Below, piece after piece: positions 41,401 through 50,597 of a stretch of DNA of 64,000 bases. The DNA comes from Puccinia triticina. Its lineage: Eukaryota > Basidiomycota > Pucciniomycetes > Pucciniales > Pucciniaceae. The notes under the pieces were generated by a model. That model saw nothing but the letters and a program-made list of their open reading frames with translations. It did no database searches and was not told where the DNA came from. The stretch spans positions 372,001 to 436,000 of the forward strand of contig NC_070573.1 of NCBI RefSeq assembly GCF_026914185.1, written 5' to 3'. How positions within the stretch are numbered: the first letter of the stretch is position 1; each line of letters opens with the position of its first letter. The position numbers were made by a program, and so were the translations under genes.

Positions 41401-42471
41401 GTCACGAGAGAGAGGCGGACGACGAAGAGGGGGGTTGAGATTCTGAGGCATGGGCTGGTTCACTGGCTTGATCTTCCTTGCAACCGGCTTGTATTTTGCC
41501 GCGAAAGACAGGAGAGCTCCACCGCGCCATAATTCTGCGAGCGCCGTTTGAGCATGCAAACCAAGTCCACATTCCAGCAGTCGCCATGTCCGGTGCTCCA
41601 CGGGATCTTCAAAAACTGCCTTTTCTGCAAGAGTAGAAAGAAACGCCGGCGCTTTGCTCACAAGTGTGGCCTGAGGTAGGGTTTTTGACAATGATGCGGC
41701 ATCTTGCCCGGAGGTGCACAATTGGGAGGAACTTACTTTTGGTTCTCCCAATCCCTCTGTCATCCCAAAATACACATACCCTCCTTCTGCCGCCATCCGA
41801 TATACCGCTAGTTTCACCTCATCGCAGAGGATCTTTAGTTTTCCCTTGTTGCGGAGGCTCGGGAGTTTAGACTCATCGCGGAGTGTAGCTAGTTTAATCT
41901 CGTTGCGGAGGACGTCAAGAGACGTATCTAGTTTATTCTCATTACGGAGTCGAGTAAGAACCGAAGATACCGCTAGTTTTCCCTCATCGCGGAGGCGTGT
42001 TTGATAGACTGGAGAGCCACCTGAAAGCAAAGGATGCGGAGACTCGACAGAAGGGCTCACATACGTGGCATGTAATGTTTTTGGCAATTTAAGAGCATCA
42101 AGCCCGGAGGTGCACAATTGGGAGGAACTTACTTTTGTTTCTCCCTGCCTCCGCGAGCACCCGTTTTCCTCCTTTGTACCCTTCACCCCTAGACCCTCGT
42201 CAGGAGGACCGAAAACTTGGAAAGACTTGCGAGTATCTTGAGGAAACTGATGGGAGATGACGGGAAGAACCGAGCTGACCAAAGGAAATGTTTTTTCTGA
42301 GTTTTGAGTGTTTTCCGAATTTTTTTTGGATTTTGACTGTTGACTTTCTTGATGACAATGAAGAGAAAGAGGAAAAGAGAGATAGCGCCCTTGAGTCTCC
42401 GAATACACAGTTGATTCCGCGGCTAGATCGTGAGAATATATTAAATCTACCGCCCCCTGAACCAACCGATC
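38470..42471 (-). CDS. gypsy-2 Pol: RT, RNase H, integrase with repeat-rich N-terminal extension
   Basis: Continuous frame of about 1330 codons, in the same frame as gag-pro after a UAG (42472-42474). The first ~330 residues are unlike its relatives and hold repeats: KVSSSQLCTSG twice, and several LR[D/N]E.KL units. RT then follows from AAKYKPVARKIKPVNQPMP: SPVFCVLKSNGKIRVVHDL, RLPQGATNSVAVYQ and the catalytic GIFIDDGGIKG. RNase H has LAVDSSFHAAGAVLTQED and KLELCGVARIL. Integrase has HEGLGHRG with SCEACQK, then Asp in SMDAVHL, Asp in STDGGSEF and Glu in GMVERGH, with 34 residues between the last two. The C-terminus is LEELDGTELKRRFS. All catalytic residues are present. Confidence 0.92.
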   Translation of the reverse strand, partial: DRLVQGAVDLIYSHDLAAESTVYSETQGRYLSFPLSLHCHQESQQSKSKKNSENTQNSEKTFPLVSSVLPVISHQFPQDTRKSFQVFGPPDEGLGVKGTKEENGCSRRQGETKVSSSQLCTSGLDALKLPKTLHATYVSPSVESPHPLLSGGSPVYQTRLRDEGKLAVSSVLTRLRNENKLDTSLDVLRNEIKLATLRDESKLPSLRNKGKLKILCDEVKLAVYRMAAEGGYVYFGMTEGLGEPKVSSSQLCTSGQDAASLSKTLPQATLVSKAPAFLSTLAEKAVFEDPVEHRTWRLLECGLGLHAQTALAELWRGGALLSFAAKYKPVARKIKPVNQPMPQNLNPPLRRPPLSRDPYCGLSRSLAGPFAPQGRVTEDRLSVVNFGPEGWLWADELNLIKNVLAERNLSIAFTESERGLLKEPYGMPYIIPVVEHKPWQKKKIPIPAAKLEEFIRVVRERVATGLYKQSTSSYTSPVFCVLKSNGKIRVVHDLQPLNKVTIKDAGVPPATEEFVESFAGRACYGLGDIMGGYDERALDPISRPLTTFNTPLGRFQLTRLPQGATNSVAVYQAQMVWILQDEIPDQAGIFIDDGGIKGPVTDYGNKRVPWHAGIRRFICKYATTLERILFRIKESGLTVSASKLAACVPALEIVGHVVCKEGRKMAKSKVNKILSWLTPANPTEVRGFLGVVVYVRIFIPHLSEICLPLRRLTRKDSEWIWTTECAAAFERLKVIVGKDIVLVKLRYGSDAGLLKLAVDSSFHAAGAVLTQEDANGFDRPALYESLLFSDVKSRYSQPKLELCGVARILKKMQTVLWGQHFELQVDAHSLIEMINAPSLPNAPMTRWVAFIQLFSFDIVHRPGKGFTMPDGLSRRPQGDEESDPPSDFDEDKPHIKPRYSYALGAEDTYSGFQQGYWRDLERFLATMTKPDGMDAKEFRSLKRRSSDFFLQSGRLMKRGSPLPRIVVTIPVKQESILSELHEGLGHRGAIETYRRVSERFWWPSLKRSVARWCRSCEACQKRDLRRPHELRYPTGESSLFGRVSMDAVHLKASGAKYLIVARDDFSGWVEAKILNNLTSEAVAGFLQEHWTMRYGLAQAYSTDGGSEFGGALAEMLRALPGKHRVSTPYYPEGQGMVERGHGPLKAALVKLAGESGKNCRKFLPLVLFADRISTKRTTGYSPYELVFGQRAVLPLDLEIESYLGVDWDNVKSTTDLLVARSTQLERSEKTRGIAYWKMMEARKDSMRYWEEKHPGRLRDALKPGDRVLAYNRSLETQWGQLFAHRWNGPYRVVKQVEGGLYVLEELDGTELKRRFSADQVKRFYSREDIADHK
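41640..42140 (-). repeat. Two copies of a ~100-bp leader-like repeat within gypsy-2 pol
   Basis: On the + strand both copies contain GCTCACA..(T)GTGGC, a TTTTTG.CAAT segment, CCCGGAGGTGCACAATTGGG and AGGAACTTACTTTTG (about 41658-41745 and 42055-42142). A third copy lies in the 5' leader (44665-44750) and a short fourth near 38447-38475. Read in the element's sense, each contains AAAAGTAAGTTCC, a perfect splice-donor core. Confidence 0.8.
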
Positions 42472-44613
42472 CTACAAAAAATGCCGACCCTCCACTGGAT
42501 TGTCTCGCGCCTTCCCCTTGTGAGACAACACCGCCTTCCTTCCATGGCCAGGAAACTCGCGCTCCCAACGCCCCGTGTCGACAGAGGACAAAGAAATCTC
42601 GATCCTGCGACCCGTCGAATCCGGTAGCAGGATGCGCTCTCCTACCCGCCCGTCGAAATTCAAAGTGGCGTTGAAATCCATGAGAAATGGACGTCCAAAA
42701 ATGATGGGACCATCCATTCGAGTGATCCAGAAATGACACGATCCAATGATGGTCTTGCCAACTCGAATAGGGACGTCTTCAGCCACCCCCACAAGTTCGC
42801 AGGCTTGATTGCCGATCCCATAAACGGCGGAGCTAAAATTCACTCGCGGGCTGATATTAAGCTTGTTGGCCACAGAATCAGATATTAAATTCAACTGAGA
42901 CCCAGAATCGATCAACGGATGAGATAAACCCTCCTCGTCACCTATAAAGCACGGCATATGGCCCAGCGGACAGGAATACAGCCTCATGCCGCTGATCTGA
43001 CCGTCGCCTTCCGAATCCTCCGCCAAAGTCCCAGAAGACACCCTCATCTCGTCCACTCCAACCTCGACGCGCCTCCGAGATACCCATTTCTTCATCCCTT
43101 CAGCTACTGACGGCGCCACCGTCAACAACTCGGATACCGTAACGTTCGGCACCGGGAGATCGAACATCTTCTTAAGCATTCCGTCGACCGCGTTGGGGTG
43201 GTCCTTGGCAATACCGCGCTCAAAGCGCACCTTAGGGGACGGAGACGTAGACTTAGGGGCTGCTGTCTCTACAGGGTTTTCCTTCGACGGCTCTCCTTCT
43301 GAACTAGGAACACGAGTCGTCCCTGGTACACGTTCGAACAGTTCGGGTTCCGCGCCCATATCTTCTGTGTCCGACCCCGACTTCGGCGTCGCCTTCTTTT
43401 GAGCTGGCCTCCTCACGACCGAAGGCGGCAACACAGGGGCCTTAAACGGTTTTGGGGGCTCGTGCTTCTTGCGGGCCGGGTCTGACTGGTATGTCCCAGA
43501 GAAAGACTGAGACGAAACGGCTGGGGGTTGCCAGGGGTCCAACGATCCGCACGCCGCACGCAGCTCAGGCTCTTCAGTGTTCACCACCGCCGCCTTGGGC
43601 TGATAGGATGCGACCACATGTCGGATAGGTCGAGAGTTGTCGACGGGGATGAGCGCTCCATTAGGTAGGAAGAAGCTTCCACCCCTTTGCTCCACCAGCC
43701 TCGCGTCCTTGTCCTTTTGGAGCTCTGCGCACCGTCCCAACCCGTGCCCTTCCCTGTGACAGTAATAACACACCATGGGACCTCGCGGCGTAGACGGTCG
43801 CGCCTGATTAGCAAATTTCTGCTCCAAGCGTTGCTCGAACGACTGCAACATCCGTTCAATCTCGTCCACTGTAGCCGGTGCTCTAGTCTGACTTGAGCCT
43901 TCCTTGGGACGGCGGTCGGCCTCCATCTTCTGCATCACGTCGTTTGCTTGTTTGAACTGACCGACCGGAACCGGAACCTCCACGCGAGAACCTTCGAATG
44001 TAAGCGCCGTCTGATTCTTCATCACTTCCTCAACAGCCTTCTTCAGGACCTCGAACTTCGGCAACTTGAAGCGATTATCTTGAGTGGTGATCATGGTCTT
44101 GTCCCGGATTAACTGCTCGCGAATCCGCTCCTAAAGGCCGAGCGAAAAAGACTGGTAGTACAACCGCTTGATTTCTTCGACGGAGTCAATGTGATCCTTC
44201 CGCAGAAGGTACGACTGAATAGGCTGCCACGATTTGCGGAACTCTTGGAAGTCTACGACTGATCTGATGCCGCCTTTATCCTTCCATCCTTGAACTAGGT
44301 CTTCCAGATGCCGCGTCGTGAAGCGAGCCGTATCTATCTTGCCCCAATGCGAGAGCATAGCGGCCTTGAGAGCGGACCAACTTGGGGGGTCGAATCCGTC
44401 CAAAGTCTCGACGACATCCTTAACTTCAGCCGTGCGGAGGAAAAAACGAAGTTGCTGAGCCATATCGAACTCGGATGCTCCATCGAGCCTGGCTGCCAGT
44501 TGATAGTCGGCCAAAAACCGCTCCACATTGGTACCGTCGAAGCATAAGGACTTGTCCTGCGGCTTAATCTTGACCATCCTTCCATCCGATGCGCCTGCCA
44601 CTGGGTCGGCCAT
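42472..44613 (-). pseudogene. gypsy-2 Gag-protease, interrupted by one stop codon
   Basis: ATG at 44613; Gag begins with KIKPQDKSLCFDGTNVERFLADYQ, like gypsy-1. A TAG at 44131-44133 breaks the frame after LYYQSFSLGL; reading continues in the same frame. Zinc knuckle CYYCHREGHGLGRC (CX2CX4HX4C, about 43745-43790). Protease active site HPLIDSGSQLNLIS, a DSG variant (about 42890-42930), then IIFGRPFLMDFNA. It ends HFL-UAG at 42472, and pol follows in the same frame, so read-through rather than frameshift would connect them. The internal stop may be a recent mutation. Confidence 0.85.
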
Positions 44614-44831
44614 TTCAAAGAAAATCGACCGTCGAGCTGAGAAATAAGACGAAAGCTTTCCAAGGGCTCACAAATGTGGCGACGTAATGTTGCGAAAACT
44701 TCGTAGTAGATGACCCGCGGAGGTGCACAATTGGGAGGACTTACTCCTAGTCTCCTGTGCCTCCGCCGCTGAAACCTAAAAAAAACTGAAAAATAACAAA
44801 CAAAGACCGCCAAGCGTCTCGAAACCGTCCA

Positions 44832-44887
44832 AATTGGCGAGACTGTAAATCTTGAGGTCGCTGGTTCGATCCCGGCTCGGGGGACCA
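44832..44887 (-). promoter_or_regulatory. gypsy-2 primer-binding region matching the 3' half of tRNA-Tyr
   Basis: On the + strand 44841-44851 reads GACTGTAAATC (anticodon GTA), 44856-44876 gives GGTCGCTGGTTCGATCCCGG and on to C, and the end is TCGGGGGACCA. This is a tRNA-Tyr anticodon arm, variable loop, T-arm, acceptor strand and encoded CCA. It lies 2 nt from the 5' LTR, so in element sense it is the PBS, TGGTCCCCCGAGCCGGG onward, extended to about 55 nt. No matching 5' half exists, so it is not a tRNA gene. Confidence 0.85.
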
Positions 44888-44889
44888 AA

Positions 44890-45700
44890 TATGGAACTCT
44901 GGCCGGTGCTAGGCCAGCAGCAGTTTGGGGAGGGGAAAAAAGAAAACTGAGAATAGGATGTGTATGCCCTCCGGGTGATTGGCCGTGAGTGAGCGCTGAG
45001 AGATTCGTGTAAGTGTGGGGGGGGGAGTTGATTTTACGACGGCTGGAGATGCGCGTCGGCGGGTTTTGTTTTTGAGAGAAAGCCGGGGATACTGCCGGCG
45101 GGGTTGTGATCTAAACCAGTAAGGTGGAGGAGATCGGCGTTTTGCGGGGTAAAGAACTTAAAGACTTCAGACTTGCGGGCAGACAATTGCCAAGACTTAA
45201 ACTTAGAATGTTGATGGATAACTGAGAATTTTATGGTTCAGAGTGAGTCCATGCCGCTCCAAAGCCTGAGTTCAAACTGAACTCAAACCTTGGAGTTGGT
45301 GACATGTAGCAGACATCTCATCACAACCTAGCGCGCACGCGCGCGCTACAACAAACAAAACAGCAGACACAAAACAAAACAAAAGGAAACAAGACAAAAA
45401 CCAACCAACCCTCCTCATCCAAAACCTAACCAACGCGCGCAAAGTGAAAAATAGAAAGCAAACAACATGAAGAAAAGAAAACTGACCAAGGAGAACAGAA
45501 ACAAAGGAAAAGAAAGGAGGAAGGGAAAGAAAACCTGAAACGCCTTGAGGATGCGCGCCACGCCGCGCTATTGAAACTTGAGGAGGCCTTGAGGGCTGAA
45601 AGCTTGAATCTTGATGTCTTGAGTCTTGATGTCCTCTGGCGCGCGCCATGCGCGGCAAAAAAAAGATTGATCCTCCGCGTGCACCAGATTGTCCACCACA
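44890..45700 (-). repeat. gypsy-2 5' LTR
   Basis: 811 bp, near-identical to 37467-38277. Followed on the + strand by the target duplicate CCGG. Confidence 0.93.
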
Positions 45701-46279
45701 CCGGTTACACAGCTTCAAAAACAGTCATTCCTGCATTCAAACGGTCGCCTGGGCAACAATTAACGGCCACAAAACAAGCCTTCAACTTTGAATTAAGTCA
45801 TCAACGAGTCGAGGTGGAGCACTGCATTGGAATGCTGAAAAACAGATGGCAGTCACTCAAACTGCTCCGTCAGAAACTATGCGACATGCGTTCAGAAAGG
45901 CGCTTAAACCGATGGCTCAAGGTTTGCGTTATCTTACACAACTTCTTGCTCTCACATACCTGTGACTGGCAGGTATTGTCTGCAAATCACGGCGACCCAG
46001 CCTCACTTTCTGATGTGGAGGCGGAGGCGCCTGAGCCTGAGGAAAGGCCAGGCGACTATGAAGATTCTTCTCGCAGAGATGAGCTTTTCCAATCTTTCTG
46101 CGAACAAGGAAATCGGTTGTAATTTCATTTTGTGTGCTTAATCAATTTTTTTTTTTAAAAAAACACGTTTTTTGTTTGAGAGGCCGTTCTAAAGTATTTG
46201 AGAATAAACATATTTGGAACATTGGAACGAATCAACGGAATCGTTCATATATGAGATGGGGAGACGAGTGAAAAACAAG

Positions 46280-48106
46280 CTAATTAGAACTTTCAGGTTG
46301 AGTTTGAGGTCCAAGGAGTGCGTTTGTTGCGTCCACTGCTTGCGCATACTGTAGTCCAGACTTCAAGAAGTCCTGCAGCATCCGAGCCCGCTGAAATGCC
46401 GCTGCATTTGATTTTTTTTGTTCGGCCTCAGCTTTGGCAGTGGCCACCTCGATCTCACGCATCTCAACATTCAGTTTTTTCTCTCGAAGTTGGAGCTGAA
46501 ACATTTCGGAATTTGTTTCGGCGGGTGGAGCATTCTTGTTGATGATGCTTGACACCATTGATGCGGCTGCCTCGGACATTTTCTCGTCTGCCCGAGCCAA
46601 CCTTTGATTAACCTCGTTGTTTACCGCTCGATCCGCAGCCAAATCCCGCTTAGATGGAAGGAATTCGCCTGCTATTTGCTCGGCGTATGTTTTGCGTTTT
46701 CGCGACGACGACAAGTTACCTGACTTGTTCCCAAGACTGTATGCGTGTGACAAAGAACGGGTATTTCCAGCTGTTTGTTCAGTGGGCTGTCGAGAGGATC
46801 GCTGAGTTCGCGGAGTCGATTGATCAGTTGATTCTTGACTCGCCTCCTGAGCAATCCGCTGAGACGACTGTTGATTTGATTCTAGATCCAAGACAGGCGG
46901 GAGCAAGTCATCATTGGATTCTGGATTGCGGTCTTCAGATTGTGATGAAATTGATGGTGATGTTGGGTTGTCTTCGGCCCTCTCCTCGATGTCTTCCAAC
47001 CGAACGGACCTGTTGTCAACTGGTTGGTCGTCTCTTGTCTCTGAAGTGACAACATAGCCCGCGGAAGGGCGACCAAGCATGACCGGTTCAAGTTGAAAAA
47101 ATATGGGCATGTGCCCAAGATCTCGGCTGATCAAGTAATCAGTCAGCCATTTGTCCAACAGGGAGTCTTGAACCTATTTTTGCATACCTTCAGTTTTGTT
47201 TCTGGCATCTTCCAGATAGTTTGGTGCATCAGGATCATCGGCATGATCTTGAGCGTTCTCTCTCGCTTTTTCCATGATCCCCTGACCGGTCTGCTCTTTC
47301 CATCTAAGCGCTTCGCGAAACTTTGTTTCCATGCCAGTGATCTGATGCCAAGCAAACATAAATAATGCAAGAAAAATTAGTTGTGTCCGTTGAATCGGAT
47401 AGGTAAAGCTTGCCCAACCTGCTGCTGGACACCTTTCCATTTACGCTTCTGCGGGAAACCGTTGGCCTGTAAGTAATTGCAGATTTTCTCACAGACATCT
47501 CTCTTGCTGATACTGCTGTTACGCCAGGAGCTGAAGTTTGCTTCGACCGTGAGCCAATCTATGATTAAGTCCAGCTCAGACTTTCCGTCAGAATTCTTCT
47601 GCTTCGTCCACGATCGCGGAGGCTGTCTAGCAGGTTGGTTTGATGTCCCTCTGGGCGTAGGATTTGAACCACGACCGCGCTTGCGACCTCCTCGGCCCCG
47701 GTTTGATACAGACGAATGGCGTGCTTCTGTGCTGTTTTCAATGGCCGCAGTCCTTTGCGCATTTTCTTGAGGAGTACCCAAGGTAGCTGGAGCCGAGTTG
47801 TACGGAGCATTTGGTCCTTCAGTCATCACTTGGGTTGATGGCGGATTCATCAGCTGGTTTGGAAGAACTGATAAAAATGGGGAGGGAGAGGTCATTCCCG
47901 TCGGCATTTGACTGCACCATTGGTCAGTTTTTTGCAAAAGGACGGCATTGGGTGTGCAAAAAATGAATATGTGCCACTTACAAGAGTAGCGGTAGGTTGA
48001 AGCCTGGGGAGAGTTGTACTGAACCACTTGAAGGTGTGCCCAAAATTTGTTGAGATTGCAAAGCCGGTGCAGGTGATGTTTGGCACGATGGCGGTGGTTG
48101 CTCCAT
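46280..48106 (-). pseudogene. Harbinger accessory Myb-like protein, one in-frame stop
   Basis: Exons 48106-47982, 47911-47419 and 47341-46280 join in phase to 560 codons. The N-terminus is Pro/Gln-rich, followed by a basic RGRGGRKRGRG patch. A trihelix/Myb-like domain begins SELDLIIDWLTVEANFSSW and runs through NGFPQKRKWKGVQQQ across the second intron into ITGMETKFREALRWKEQTG. The rest is acidic/Ser-rich with SSSRKRKTYAEQ, a likely nuclear signal, and a C-terminal coiled coil (REKKLNVEMREIEVATAKAE). A TAG at 47174-47176 breaks it just after the DNA-binding domain. It would bind the element ends and recruit the transposase. Introns are 70 and 77 bp. Confidence 0.85.
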
Positions 48107-48839
48107 TTGAAGTGTTTCAGGCGGCCCGGCCGGCTGCAGCCGACTGTTCTTAGGATTTTATGCACGGGGACCGGGGGGAGTCGGGGGATGCATAAGAGAT
48201 TTTTTGGATATGCTGTTATGATTTTATGTAATTTCTTTACATATGCAATTTTGAATACCATAATTCTAGGTGACAACAGATTTAATTACCATAAATAACC
48301 CTGATTATTTTCTGCGTCCGGGGGGGGGGGGAGTCGGACTCGGGTCCCCAATTCCATGCGTCAGGACTCAGGATGCAAGTGGGTCGGGTCGACCCGACAG
48401 AGACCCAAGACCCGACGGGTCTCGGGTCGGGTTCGGGTAGCCTAATAGTCATAAACTCAATTTCCAACCCGACCCGGCAAGACCCGATTGTTAATTGGGT
48501 TCGGGTTTGGGCGGGCAAATTCCTTTTTGGGTCGGCCCGATGACCCGACCCTGACCCGATTAAGTCCGATGTAATGATCAGGATATCAGATATCCCCTCA
48601 CCCATCCAACATTGGCATCCACCAGCCCAGCCCCATCCTACGGTCCGACTCCTACCCCAACAAGGCGACGGTCCAAGAGAAAACAACCCGCGGCCGTGAT
48701 TCCCAGTTTGTCTGACAAAGCAGATTATGACTCCGATGACATCAATTGCATCGGAGTCGGCATTCTCCACAGGCGGAAGAGTACTTGGCAGTAATCGAAC
48801 ACGATTACAACCAACCACTCTTGAAGCCCTCGTATGCGC

Positions 48840-50158
48840 TGTGAGAACTCCTTTGGGACGGGTGGCAGTTCTGCGAGGGGGAAATACCAGTTATAATATT
48901 TCAAAGATGTAAGAAGCTATTACAACTGTTACGGGTGGTTTGAAAGACCTGCCCCTCTATGATACTACACAAGAGCTATCACAACAAATTTATTTATTGT
49001 TGTGGCAAAACTAATGATAGAGAAAACTATGTGCAGCAGTCTCTTATCAGACCTAGATCAAACTTGAATTCAGCGGAAAGTGGATTTTGTATGGGAAATG
49101 GAGTTAGAGTGGTTTTACAGCAGCCTTGAGTCAGATAATGGAAATGAGTCTTTAACGTAAGATATGTTTTATATGGTTTTATATGTTTGTGATATGAAAG
49201 GTGGAGATAAACTGATACAAAACTTGTGAGAGAACTGATGTTATATGTGAACTATTCAAAGTGTCTTTGCCCTCTTCCTTAACCTTCAGTTAAGAGCACA
49301 ATGGGTTAAGATCACTCTGACTTGTTAAGAGCACAAGTGGGTGATGCTTGCTACTTGACTACTTAGAACTACTCTGAGGCATGAAAGATGTTGATGGGCA
49401 ACTTGATTGAGATCACACTACTGGATTTTATGTGGATGTGACTAGTAACTCTGAGTGAGATGTGTGTTCTGGTTAGGATTGCCTGAGTGGCATGCCGAAA
49501 AACTGAGGAGGGAAAATCTCCTCCTTTTATAGTAAAATGTGAGGGATTTTTGCTGGTGGGGATCCTTGTGAGGGATTTTTGCTGGTGTGACCACCACACA
49601 GGTGTCCATGTGGTGATGGTATCCACGTGGTTGTGGTGGTGGTGTCCATATGGTACCCACGTGGTTGTGGTGTCCATGTGGTGTCCACGTGGTGGTGTCC
49701 ATGGCGCCTACACAATTATGGAGGTGTCCACAGGTGGAGCCATGCTGTGGTACGTGGGTGGAGACAAACAACAACCCTGGAGGTGTCCACAGTTGGAACC
49801 ATGCTGTGGTGCGTGGGTGGAGCCAAACAACAATCATTGAGTTGTCCACAGGTGGAACCATGCCATGGGAAGAGCCAAACCACGCCACTTCATACACTAC
49901 AAATATGTCCTTGAGTCTAATTCTATAATATGTACTATCAAAATATCTCTACAGTATGTAATTATGCTTATGAACACAGTATAATACTAGTAACTTTTGA
50001 CTGAGTGCAGCTAGCCTAGTGGTTCCAGTGAGTGACTAGGGGTTATATGACCTGTAGAATCCAATTATGCAATAATACATCTAGAAATATGTCTCCTTCT
50101 CAATAGTAAACTGTGACTTTATGTGATTTGATACTTGAAACACATTTGGCACACCACA
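48840..50158 (-). repeat. gypsy-3 3' LTR
   Basis: 1319 bp, ends TGTGGTGTGCC...AGTTCTCACA in element sense. Contains a low-complexity stretch (49590-49870) of GGTGTCCA(C/T)GTGGT and GGTGGA(A/G)CCATGCTGTGG units, which yields spurious open frames in both strands. Confidence 0.95.
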
Positions 50159-50171
50159 TCCTCCCCCAACT
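50159..50171 (-). promoter_or_regulatory. gypsy-3 polypurine tract
   Basis: In element sense AGTTGGGGGAGGA directly before the 3' LTR, identical to gypsy-1. Confidence 0.85.
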
Positions 50172-50597
50172 TAATGCTGTCCGCAGCATCCCTGTGTTTC
50201 AAGTATCAAGAACATGAAAAAATCTCAACAAAAAAACAGGAAGTACTAAAATCTATCATCACCTTCAAAGTTCCTAAGCATACTATGACCCATTTATCTC
50301 TGCCTTTATTGTTAGAATGAAACCATGCAACCCATTCCTAACTAGTAGCTAAATCCAACAACCTCAAAACAACTTGTAAATTTGCAGATACAACTAATTT
50401 AATAGCTATCCCCATTCTAACCAATACCTCTAATCTAAACTCTAAAGTAAACCATCTGGAAATTTGCTACTAGTTCTTGAATCCTGCATAATCTCTCTTC
50501 CATAATAAAGAAATCGATTCCTTTCCCATAGTGAAGGCCTTAGTTCCTCGCCATGATGCAGCTGGTACCTTCCACCTTCTGCCTTTATTTCCTCTTT

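Larger units (their letters stand above)
37467..45700 (-). mobile_element. Full-length Ty3/gypsy retrotransposon, gypsy-2 (8234 bp)
   Basis: LTRs of 811 bp at 37467-38277 (3') and 44890-45700 (5', minus orientation) differ at only about five sites, so it is young. The target duplication is CCGG (37463-37466, 45701-45704). The 3' LTR terminus is TA rather than CA (GTTCCATA). Internal order on the minus strand: long tRNA-Tyr-complementary PBS, gag-pro, UAG, pol with RT-RNase H-integrase. CG-rich, in contrast to gypsy-1. One stop within gag (44131-44133) probably inactivates this copy. Confidence 0.95.
36277..46122 (+). pseudogene. Harbinger (HARBI1-like) DDE transposase, stop codon plus gypsy-2 insertion
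   Basis: Exons 36277-36711, 36767-36953, 37018-37349, 37408-37466 and, beyond gypsy-2, 45705-46122 add up to 477 codons in phase with GT-AG introns. The first half is a helix-rich domain (EWQLLVALAHLGINGNG, typical of the family). The catalytic triad is Asp in VGLVDGTIFPL (about 37160-37190), Asp in LLADSG-Y at the insertion point, and Glu in QRVEVEHCIGMLKNRW (about 45805-45850). A TGA at 37107-37109 interrupts exon 3. Gypsy-2 with target CCGG lies within the Gly codon two residues after the second catalytic Asp. The enzyme would normally cut and paste the element with its Myb partner. Confidence 0.9.
36053..48262. mobile_element. PIF/Harbinger transposon with perfect 54-bp terminal inverted repeats, split by gypsy-2
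   Basis: 36053-36106 and 48209-48262 are exact inverse copies (outer end TATGGTATTCAAAATTGCAT). ATT lies directly outside each end (36050-36052, 48263-48265), a possible 3-bp duplication. Without gypsy-2 the element is about 4 kb and carries two convergent genes, the DDE transposase (+) and a Myb-like accessory protein (-), the standard Harbinger pair. Both genes have one in-frame stop and the transposase is split by gypsy-2, so this copy is dead, although its ends could still be mobilised in trans. Confidence 0.92.

Noticed and set aside
44832..44887. tRNA-Tyr gene
   Set aside because: Only the 3' half is present, with an encoded CCA, adjacent to an LTR; it is a primer-binding region.
44334..44888. 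Open frame beginning MVPRAGIEPATSRF
   Set aside because: Its first residues are the antisense translation of the tRNA-Tyr-like segment and the rest is a shadow of gypsy-2 gag.
48132..48276. N-terminal extension of the Harbinger accessory protein starting inside the inverted repeat
   Set aside because: It would translate the terminal inverted repeat; a spliced start at ATG 48106 gives a coherent Pro/Gln-rich N-terminus and total length in phase.
49369..49897. Overlapping open frames in both strands of the gypsy-3 LTR (repeated at 60605-61133)
   Set aside because: They arise from GGTGTCCA(C/T)GTGG low-complexity DNA and have identical copies in both LTRs; not genes.
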